Positions 1-8,609 of a stretch of 64,000 nucleotides of DNA are shown here, piece by piece; the stretch's first letter is position 1; each line of letters opens with the position of its first letter. The position numbers and the translations under genes were made by a program. The notes beneath the pieces were generated by a model. It had not been told where the DNA came from and ran no database searches. It worked only from the letters and a program-made list of their open reading frames with translations. Origin of the DNA: Lentibacillus cibarius (GTDB lineage Bacteria > Bacillota > Bacilli > Bacillales > Amphibacillaceae); assembly GCF_005887555.1 (NCBI RefSeq), contig NZ_VCIA01000001.1:806001-870000 (forward strand), written 5' to 3'.

Positions 1-1645
1 TCGCTTCCAGTTCTTCTTTATCTTTCGTCCGGCGATTAATGATACCACGAATGAGTCCGCCAAACATAATTGGTGCCGTCGTATGAATCGGCAAGTACAG
101 GCCGACAGCAAATGGTAGGGAACCAATGCCAAACAGTTCAACTGTTGCCGAAGCTGCTGCACCAATAAAAATCAAACTCCACGGCAAGTCGCCATGCATA
201 ATTCCATCTACAATCATTGACATAAGTACAGCCTGTGGTGCAGGCAGTTCCTCTGATCCAAATCCGTACGCATGATCAAGTAAAATCAGAATAAGTCCGA
301 TAACAATACTTGTAATCAAAACGCCATATAACTGGGCGATTTGCTGCCATTTCGGAGTTGAGCCAACGATATAACCCGTTTTCAAATCCTGGGAAGTATC
401 CCCGGCAATTGCCGCCGCAATACAAACAACCGAACCGATGATGATGGCAGTCGCTGCCCCTGCTTGTCCGGTCTGACCGATTGCAGAAAGTACAAGAGAA
501 ATAAAAATTAACGCCCCGATAGTCATACCGGAAACAGGGTTGGACGAACTACCGACAATACCAACAATCCGTGATGATACGGTCACAAAGAAAAAGCCAA
601 AGATAAATAATAGGATTGCACCAACAATACCGACATTAATCGTTGGATAAAACAATAGAATACCCATGAAAATCACCGTTAGAACGACAATCAATGACAT
701 TGGGATATCTCTGTCTGTACGCAGGTCCTCCATCTCACCGGCAGACGAAAATCCTTTAATTGCCCCAGCGAATGACGAGGCGATGGTCGGCAATGTTTTA
801 ATTAGACCCATAATACCACCGAACGCAACTGCACCAGCACCAATATAGCGTAAATAATTATCCCATATATCGTGAAAGCCCATTTCGGATATAGGTACTT
901 CACCAGGGTAGATTGGTGTAGTCGCAACATCACCAATAAAACTAATTAGTGGAATAATGCCAAGCCAGCCAAGAACACCACCGGCGAACATAATACCAGC
1001 AATGCGCGGGCCAATAATATAGCCGACACCAAGCATGGCCGGCAGTGTATCCATACCGATTGCAGCATTTTTAAATTTGTAAATTTCCCATTCCACAGAT
1101 GATGGAAAAGCTTTCACTGCATCTGTTAATAACTTAAACACTGCACCAATTCCAAGTCCGCCCATAACCAATTTCGCACCCTTGCCGCCTTCTTCACCGG
1201 CATGAAGTACCTCCGCACAAGCGGTACCTTCTGGATACGGCAATGTATCATGTTCCTTAACAATTAGCGCACGACGGAGCGGAATCATTAAAACCACACC
1301 TAAAATACCGCCGGCAAGCGCAATAATAGCTATGGTTGTCAAACTTGGCTGAAGCTGCCAGATAAACAACGCTGGCAATGTAAAAATAACACCAGCAGCC
1401 AGCGATTCCCCTGTGGAAGTAATCGTCTGGACAATATTATTTTCCAAGATGGACGTCCGCTTCATAATGATACGAAGAACGGCCATCGAAATAACCGCAG
1501 CCGGAATCGATGCAGACACTGTCATCCCTACAATCAGACCTAAATAAGCGTTCGCTGCACCAAACACGATGGCAAGCAACGCACCAATAAGCATCGCAAC
1601 CCATGTAAATTCAGGCGGATTCTTTGATGCAGCACCAATTACCTT
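1..1645 (-). CDS. OPT-family oligopeptide transporter, partial and 5'-truncated
   Basis: The minus strand is open from 1645 to the left edge (about 548 codons) and continues beyond it. The N-terminal part reads GAANAYLGLIVGMTVSASIP, the first-helix signature of OPT/YSL transporters, followed by a series of hydrophobic segments. Members import oligopeptides or metal chelates by proton coupling at the cytoplasmic membrane. The 5' end is abnormal: a TAG (1646-1648) lies directly upstream in frame, no ATG/GTG/TTG occurs before ATG 1594-1592, and that ATG falls inside the conserved first segment, so the usual 15-20 N-terminal residues have no start. Either an upstream rearrangement removed the start or the gene is a pseudogene. 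Family assignment is firm; functionality is doubtful. Confidence 0.8.
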
Positions 1646-1941
1646 CTAAAGGTTACGAGAATTGATAATAAACTGTAAAATTCCACAAAATATAAATTCC
1701 CTACTATTCTAACAATAGTAAGGAATTGGCGCTTCAATTTAATCATACTTGTCACAGGAGATCCAAGTATTTTTTTAAATTTTAACATGAAACATTTATT
1801 TACGAAAGATAGAATTTCACTTTCTTTCCGAAAATACTAAGCAATTTTAGTTTGTTCACTTTTAACCGCATTATACAATCAGCTTGCTATAATAAAAGAG
1901 CACCCCTATTTGTTAAAGGATGCTTCGTTGACTAATTTTCT
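1646..1941. other. Intergenic region with an imperfect hairpin
   Basis: About 300 AT-rich bases between the broken OPT gene and the next gene. A hairpin sits at 1695-1727: AATTCC and TACTATT arms pair with AATAGTA and GGAATT around a 5-nt loop, with one mismatch. It has no clear T-run. It could be an attenuator, a fragment of a mobile-element end, or chance. No promoter or conserved ORF was recognised. Confidence 0.35.
1889..1930 (-). terminator. Probable weak terminator of the downstream-facing P-loop gene
   Basis: Just after the stop at 1942 on the minus strand, AGCATCC pairs with GGGTGCT (one mismatch) and is followed by TTTTATT. Position and shape fit an intrinsic terminator, though the stem is short. 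Confidence 0.4.
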
Positions 1942-2946
1942 TCATAGGGATTGAACCAGCTTGGTAATGGCATCATTCGTAATATTTTTCATGTAGTCAT
2001 CTTCCCATCTATTCTGGTAACTGCCGGCCTCTTTCAAGTATTGAATCCCTTTCTTCATGCAAGCTTTATAACGCTTATTTAAATCATTAATTTGTGTCGC
2101 GTAAGCTTCGTCGGTTCCGGGTGCAACGAATTTTTCATACATGTCAATGATCTCTTCCCCATCACGTTTCGGGAAAAATTCATGTGGATCCGTGCTGTCA
2201 AAAATGCAAAAATCCAAGTCACGGACAAGTACCATATCAACACTATTTGGGTCAAAACTGCAATAGTACAACTCAATATCGAAGCCATAGTCCAGGCAAG
2301 CATTAGCAATCTTCTTCATCAAAACAGACTTACCCGTTCCTGCCCGACCTTTAATGTAGTAGACATGTTTTATGTTTTCAATCAAGTGTGGAACAACATT
2401 GACAACTCCATCTGCTGTGTTTGTACCGAAAAGCCGATGGTATCTCCGCGGCTCCCGCTGTTTTTTCGGTACATTCTTTAATAAATCGGCGATAAAATCA
2501 TCCGCAAACGAATTCGCACGGTTGAAATCCATCTGATTGATGAATACTTCCTCCAGTCCGTCATGAATCCGCAAACCTTCTGCAAAAGAGTCATACGCTT
2601 GTTGCATGAGATCATCTACATTCGGTCGGGCTGTTGCAGATGCAGGGAATGTGTCGCTGAGATCAATTGTAGTTGAATTGGCTTCAGCGATGGATTCGTC
2701 GATAAAAGCTAAGGATTGATTACGTATAATAATTCCGTCAAGATAGTCATTGCCAAATGAGCTTTGCAGTACTTCCAAATTATAGTTAGCGTATCGATCC
2801 ATAATCCCCCGGAATACTGCAGTTTTTAGCTTTGCTGATGGATGCCGCAACACAATAACTTTATCTATACCGGTCAGGTTAGTGTCCAAATGGTTGACAA
2901 GGCCTTCTGCTGTATTGCCGGTAACGTAATAATGCAAGTGAGACAA
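1942..2946 (-). CDS. PRK06851-like P-loop ATPase
   Basis: About 334 residues resembling the PRK06851 family of Bacillota proteins, built of two tandem P-loop halves. The second half has a proper Walker A (GRAGTGKS, near residue 203). In the first half the corresponding loop reads HPSAKLKT after LRH, so it is degenerate. The biochemical role of the family is not known to me. The start chosen is a TTG (2946) giving MSHLHYYVTGN, placed after an AAGGAAG ribosome binding site; the frame is open further upstream to a TTG at 2967. The gene lies alone between the OPT remnant and the distal end of the CRISPR array and shows no link to CRISPR function. Confidence 0.6.
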   Translation of the reverse strand: MSHLHYYVTGNTAEGLVNHLDTNLTGIDKVIVLRHPSAKLKTAVFRGIMDRYANYNLEVLQSSFGNDYLDGIIIRNQSLAFIDESIAEANSTTIDLSDTFPASATARPNVDDLMQQAYDSFAEGLRIHDGLEEVFINQMDFNRANSFADDFIADLLKNVPKKQREPRRYHRLFGTNTADGVVNVVPHLIENIKHVYYIKGRAGTGKSVLMKKIANACLDYGFDIELYYCSFDPNSVDMVLVRDLDFCIFDSTDPHEFFPKRDGEEIIDMYEKFVAPGTDEAYATQINDLNKRYKACMKKGIQYLKEAGSYQNRWEDDYMKNITNDAITKLVQSL

Positions 2947-3048
2947 ACGGAACACTTCCTTTAACAATGATGATGACGCCTAGATATTATATGCAGGTGA
3001 GGGGTGGTTGGTGAATAATATATAATATAATCTAAATACTTACTTGTG

Positions 3049-6000
3049 TTAATTTGATCCCACAGTTCAGATAAAACGCAAGCAATATGAAGAGTTGCTT
3101 GTCACGATTCATCTTTATATCCCTCTATGTTCAGATAAAACCTTGATAAACTCACCTGTCGTGTTATTCCGTATGACCTTTATATCCCACTATGTTCAGA
3201 TAAAACGCAGTCTACCCGCCAAACCATAAATGGTGTCCGATGTGCTTTATATCCCACTATGTTCAGATAAAACACTGAATTCCTGCACGGTATATTCAGT
3301 TTCTAGCTCCCTTTATATCCCACTATGTTCAGATAAAACATTTAACGCCAGAGTATCTAGTCAGGTTTAGTTACGATCTTTATATCCCACTATGTTCAGA
3401 TAAAACGGATGTATAGCTAGTTTTGTGTCACAAATGATAGTTAACTTTATATCCCACTATGTTCAGATAAAACATTCCTCGTGGTCCGGTTCCATTGCAG
3501 CGTCCTCTCCCTTTATATCCCACTATGTTCAGATAAAACGGTGGAACATATGTGATGGATTTGGGTGAGTTTTTACTTTATATCCCACTATGTTCAGATA
3601 AAACCCCGCTCCCTTCGTCCAGGACAGGTTTGTATGTTTCCTTTATATCCCACTATGTTCAGATAAAACAGGTTCCCCAAACGGCGTGGCTAGTCTTGAT
3701 TCGACCTTTATATCCCACTATGTTCAGATAAAACCACCGTGCCATTTGCGGGTGACTTGCAGGGATGTGTATCTTTATATCCCACTATGTTCAGATAAAA
3801 CAGAGATAAATGCATTAATTACCATATTTAATGAAAACTTTATATCCCACTATGTTCAGATAAAACGTTTGACCTTACGATGTCCGACACAACCAACACG
3901 CTCGCTTTATATCCCACTATGTTCAGATAAAACTAGAAATTATCTGCGTTGTCTGTCGGCATATAAATCTTTATATCCCACTATGTTCAGATAAAACGAA
4001 ATATCAATCGGTTCGATCGGCTTCCCGTTGTACTTTATATCCCACTATGTTCAGATAAAACTAAAGGGGTGAAGTCATGAGCAAGTGCATTGAATGCTTT
4101 ATATCCCACTATGTTCAGATAAAACTTAATCTATCCTTATCAAATTTTTTAAGTCTATATAGTCTTTATATCCCACTATGTTCAGATAAAACTCACTCAT
4201 ATGCTCGATATAGGACTGCACGGATGCCTTTATATCCCACTATGTTCAGATAAAACGATGGCAAGGTGTTCACTTGGGAAGATGGAGCAGACTTTATATC
4301 CCACTATGTTCAGATAAAACCCACCAGATAGATCAGCAGAACCGCCGCCATCTTTTCTTTATATCCCACTATGTTCAGATAAAACATTCATTGATAAAGA
4401 ACAGGACAATGTGATTCTTCCTTTATATCCCACTATGTTCAGATAAAACCACGGGCAAGAAATTTACCTGTGAGCGTTTGATTTCTTTATATCCCACTAT
4501 GTTCAGATAAAACGATTCCATACTCTCATTTTCAACATCCTTTCTAGCGCCTTTATATCCCACTATGTTCAGATAAAACTATGAATCTGATGGGATGCAG
4601 ATTGAAGCGACTTTCTTTATATCCCACTATGTTCAGATAAAACAAGCCGAGCAAGCAGACACACTGCAAAGCCAAATCGCTTTATATCCCACTATGTTCA
4701 GATAAAACCTGAATGGTGTGTTTGCTGACAACAAAGCAAATGACGACTTTATATCCCACTATGTTCAGATAAAACGCGCAGAATCCGCGGCCGCAGAAGG
4801 TAGCAGTGCTCTTTATATCCCACTATGTTCAGATAAAACACAGATTTTCGACATGATTGGCAACCTTGATTTATCTTTATATCCCACTATGTTCAGATAA
4901 AACGCAAGAGGCAGATGGATATTTGCAAACGTTGAAAGTTTCTTTATATCCCACTATGTTCAGATAAAACCCATTTGCCTTATCTTCAATGAGTTTAGCT
5001 CTTGCTTTCTTTATATCCCACTATGTTCAGATAAAACCCCGTTTCAAAACATTAGGGGCAAAACGTTATTTGGCTTTATATCCCACTATGTTCAGATAAA
5101 ACGTTGCTTCCCACTCTCCCCAGACTTTTTCGCGAATAGTCTTTATATCCCACTATGTTCAGATAAAACAGTTATTGACCCAGGTATTCGCGAAATCCTC
5201 AGATGTCTTTATATCCCACTATGTTCAGATAAAACTAAAATTCAAAAACAGAAAAAGGAGAGATGACTAAGCTTTATATCCCACTATGTTCAGATAAAAC
5301 TTTCGTATATGTTGCCAACCACTTCACAGTTTTCGTGCTTTATATCCCACTATGTTCAGATAAAACTGCAGTCCGGTGAATTGCATAAGATTTATCGCTC
5401 CGGGCTTTATATCCCACTATGTTCAGATAAAACAAAAAATAAATGCTATGTATTCATTAAATGGGGCAGCTTTATATCCCACTATGTTCAGATAAAACAA
5501 AATTCAAAAACAGAAAAAGGAGAGATGACTAAGCTTTATATCCCACTATGTTCAGATAAAACTTGCGATGCCGTCGTTCTTTGTGCGCTTTTCGTGCGTC
5601 TTTATATCCCACTATGTTCAGATAAAACAAACATTCTGTTATGTGTTGGCATAGTGGCGATGGTGACTTTATATCCCACTATGTTCAGATAAAACTCGTT
5701 TGTATGCAGGGGGCGCACCATCCGTTTTAACTTTATATCCCACTATGTTCAGATAAAACGAAAGTCTTTAAACGTTGATTCTTCCGAAATATCCGGCTTT
5801 ATATCCCACTATGTTCAGATAAAACAAAAAATAAATGCTATGTATTCATTAAATGGGGCAGCTTTATATCCCACTATGTTCAGATAAAACAAAATTCAAA
5901 AACAGAAAAAGGAGAGATGACTAAGCTTTATATCCCACTATGTTCAGATAAAACTCGTTTGTATGCAGGGGGCGCACCATCCGTTTTAACTTTATATCCC

Positions 6001-6668
6001 ACTATGTTCAGATAAAACAAAATTCAAAAACAGAAAAAGGAGAGATGACTAAGCTTTATATCCCACTATGTTCAGATAAAACCGATTCTCCTGTATCAGG
6101 ATCCGTTACTTCTTCACCCTTTATATCCCACTATGTTCAGATAAAACTGAATTGTACTATATCGAAACGAAAAACGCATAATCCGCTTTATATCCCACTA
6201 TGTTCAGATAAAACCGTCAACTCGACCTCTGCCTAATGCAGTTTGAGAATCTTTATATCCCACTATGTTCAGATAAAACATTACTGCCAACACGATGTCC
6301 CCCTTCTCATAGTGCTTTATATCCCACTATGTTCAGATAAAACAAGCCAATGGAATTTAATTCTTGAATGTGATGTATCTTTATATCCCACTATGTTCAG
6401 ATAAAACCTTTGTAATTGACTGGCTCCTTCGATGATTGCAATCTTTATATCCCACTATGTTCAGATAAAACTCTGAATATGGTCAGCGATATCCGCGCCA
6501 TCCTCTACCTTTATATCCCACTATGTTCAGATAAAACTCCTTGACCTGGTCTTGCTTACCCTTCGCCTGCCCTCTTTATATCCCACTATGTTCAGATAAA
6601 ACGATTTGAGTTGTTTGATTTCGTCGTCTGCTTTTCTGACTTTATATCCCACTATGTTCAGATAAAAC
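3049..6668 (-). CRISPR. Type I-B CRISPR array, about 56 repeats
   Basis: A 29-bp repeat (plus strand starts CTTTATATCCC, ends CAGATAAAAC) recurs about every 64-66 bp with 35-37-bp spacers; I count 56 repeats and 55 spacers. On the minus strand the repeat starts GTTTTATCTGAAC and ends GGATATAAAG, a type I-B-like sequence whose last 8 nt (ATATAAAG) would form the crRNA 5' handle. The two leftmost repeats are degenerate (3049-3077 strongly, 3113-3141 by one base), marking the old end; the repeat at 6640-6668 abuts the leader and cas2. Transcription is therefore leftward, with the cas genes. Three spacers occur more than once (5236-6053). Short ORFs crossing the array are artefacts of the repeat. 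Confidence 0.98.
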
Positions 6669-6845
6669 CCCTTAAAAAGACGCTAGCTAAGCCCCATGAA
6701 ATCAACATTTATGAAGTGTGGACAAGACTGATTTTGCAGTAAACCAGTAGTCTTCATACAACTTATTTCAAATATACCCCATCAAAATTATTATATCAAT
6801 GTATATGCCGATATTCCACAGTTGTTAGGTTTACTGCAAATTTGT
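6669..6845 (-). promoter_or_regulatory. CRISPR leader with long-range inverted repeat
   Basis: This AT-rich stretch of about 177 bp lies between the newest repeat and the stop codon of cas2, where a leader is expected. It contains a perfect 13-bp inverted repeat, TTTGCAGTAAACC at 6733-6745 and its complement at 6828-6840, separated by 82 bp. The repeat may serve adaptation or array transcription; neither is shown by sequence alone. Confidence 0.75.
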
Positions 6846-7109
6846 TTAAAGAAAGATATCATCAAACGATTTTTCTACACCATAGGCTGTCTTTTTCATA
6901 TGGTTAGGATTTCTCACTTCATATACATAGATTGAATCGACATCGGGATTAATAATTGATTCTATTTCATTTAAACATTGTAGCAATAATGTTTTCGTAA
7001 TTTCCCCCTCGAACACGGAATTTTGGGACCAGGTTAGATACTCCTTTAGTTTCTTGCATATTTTACCTACTCTTTTCTCTCCAACATCATATGTAATGAT
7101 AACAAACAT
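6846..7109 (-). CDS. cas2: CRISPR-associated endonuclease Cas2
   Basis: This 87-residue ferredoxin-fold protein starts MFVIITYDVGEKRVGKI, with the Cas2 beta-1 strand and its conserved aspartate (D8), then LTWSQNSVFEGEIT. Cas2 dimers bridge two Cas1 dimers in the spacer integration complex. The start follows the cas1 stop by one base, so translation is probably coupled. It is the last gene of the cas operon and is adjacent to the leader. Length is normal for the family. Confidence 0.97.
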   Translation of the reverse strand: MFVIITYDVGEKRVGKICKKLKEYLTWSQNSVFEGEITKTLLLQCLNEIESIINPDVDSIYVYEVRNPNHMKKTAYGVEKSFDDIFL

Positions 7110-7110
7110 C

Positions 7111-8100
7111 CTACCACCAAGCCTTCAATGGTTTATACTGCTGATCACCAATAAAATGCTTTATCAACTTGTAGCATTCCAGCCTAATAAAATATTTGTA
7201 AGAGACATTTCGCTTCAATCTACGGTGTTTAATTGTCGTTTCTAACTTCCCATTCCACTCTTTAATAAATTTCTTTTTTCCTGAATCATTCAGTATGACC
7301 ATATCCTCTAAATATTCAAAGTCTGATGTTTTTATTTGCTTTCGATTTAAGAGTGCAAATATGACCGCATCAACCAGGAGAGGCTTGAAGATCTCCGCTA
7401 TATCCAAACTCAATGAAAATCTTTTAGTAGAAGGTTCGTGTAAAAAACTCACCGTTGGATCTAAATGCGTTTTATAAATTTCGGTTAATACCGTTGTATA
7501 ACAAATGCTATTTCCAAATGATATTATTGCATTTAAAGGGTCCTTTGGAGGCCTCTTTGTACGCTCGTCAAATGCAAATTCAGCTGGCAAAATATAATTA
7601 AAAGAAGCATAATATAGTTGTCGGATTGTTCCTTCCACACCCATTATTTCTGGTATACGCTGAACATTGTCCAATAAATCCAAATGGGACTGCATACTTT
7701 CCATTATAGAAGCTACTTCATCATAATTTTTATGGTTCCTCAGATTACGAAGCATGTGAAAAGCACTGCTGGAAACAAATTGTTTTGCTAAATACTGCCT
7801 TTTCACTTCATTCAAATAATGGTTGCTCTGGTTCACGACCGTGAATCCGGACACCTGCCTCGACCGAGGATAATACGTACCATTGTAAAATCCGTAGTAA
7901 TTATAGAAGTGAATTCTCACATTATGCTGTGTTAACATATTCAGAAAGTCCGTATTAAAGTCTACCTTGCCAAATACATAGATATTTTCCATTTGATGAA
8001 CCGGTAACGATTTTTTATTTTCCTCTTTATCAATAAAATAAAATGTATTGTTTTTCCTCCGCATTCGGCCACTCTTAAAAATATAATAATCTTTATTCAT
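7111..8100 (-). CDS. cas1: CRISPR-associated integrase Cas1 (type I-B)
   Basis: This 329-residue Cas1 catalyses spacer integration into the leader-proximal repeat together with Cas2. Conserved features are the glutamate in GVEGTIRQLYY (about residue 156), the histidine in FLHEPSTKRFSLSLD (about 222), and the following acidic helix AEIFKPLLVDAVIF carrying the metal-binding residues. Its ATG overlaps the cas4 stop (TAATG), indicating coupling. Length and motifs are complete, so it should be active. Confidence 0.97.
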   Translation of the reverse strand: MNKDYYIFKSGRMRRKNNTFYFIDKEENKKSLPVHQMENIYVFGKVDFNTDFLNMLTQHNVRIHFYNYYGFYNGTYYPRSRQVSGFTVVNQSNHYLNEVKRQYLAKQFVSSSAFHMLRNLRNHKNYDEVASIMESMQSHLDLLDNVQRIPEIMGVEGTIRQLYYASFNYILPAEFAFDERTKRPPKDPLNAIISFGNSICYTTVLTEIYKTHLDPTVSFLHEPSTKRFSLSLDIAEIFKPLLVDAVIFALLNRKQIKTSDFEYLEDMVILNDSGKKKFIKEWNGKLETTIKHRRLKRNVSYKYFIRLECYKLIKHFIGDQQYKPLKAWW

Positions 8101-8594
8101 TACTCCTCACCTTCTTCCGCATAGCAAAAGTCGTAATAAGCGCATTTCGTACAGATTGGTGAATGAATAACTCCTGGCGGGTAAGATTGTTCCATAATTT
8201 CTTGGATAGATTCTTTAATTTTATCCAATTCTTCTTCATCTTTCTCTGTCAGCACTACTTCCTCCGTTCGTTTTTCTTTGGTATAACTAATCAGTCCTTT
8301 TTTGTTAAGCCCGCGTTTTTTAAGTTCATACAAGTAAAACAATAATTGCCACTTATCAGCCTTTGTCATTTTACTTGTAACTTTAACTTCTCTGACATAT
8401 TCACCATCAATAGCATCAATTTTTATATTATCGACTGCTAATTCTTTCTCCTCTGAATTTTTATAAGCACGTTCATGTAGTATCTTGCCGGTCTGTACAC
8501 GTTCATGTCCTTCTTCCAGTTGAATATTTTTAGCGTATAACCATAGCTTTCGATGGCACACAAAATAATACTGTATATGCAGACCACTGACCAT
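8100..8594 (-). CDS. cas4: CRISPR-associated exonuclease Cas4
   Basis: This 164-residue PD-(D/E)xK nuclease has a 4Fe-4S cluster. The N-terminal cysteine lies in YYFVCHRKLWLY and the C-terminal trio in ICTKCAYYDFCYAEE, the usual 1+3 cysteine arrangement; the central KVTSKMTKADKWQLLFY contains the nuclease lysine region and QLLFY helix. Cas4 trims prespacers and helps select PAM-proximal ends for Cas1-Cas2. It sits between cas3 and cas1, overlapping the latter, as in many I-B loci. Confidence 0.95.
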   Translation of the reverse strand: MVSGLHIQYYFVCHRKLWLYAKNIQLEEGHERVQTGKILHERAYKNSEEKELAVDNIKIDAIDGEYVREVKVTSKMTKADKWQLLFYLYELKKRGLNKKGLISYTKEKRTEEVVLTEKDEEELDKIKESIQEIMEQSYPPGVIHSPICTKCAYYDFCYAEEGEE

Positions 8595-8609
8595 TTCATC
8601 AACTCCTTA

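Noticed and set aside
666-848. Plus-strand ORF of 60 codons inside the OPT gene
   Set aside because: Antisense shadow of the OPT coding frame.
3686-6236. Plus-strand ORFs of 60-127 codons across the CRISPR array (repeating YIPLCSDKT / FISHYVQIK)
   Set aside because: They are translations of the repeat itself in different frames; no ribosome binding sites or independent support.
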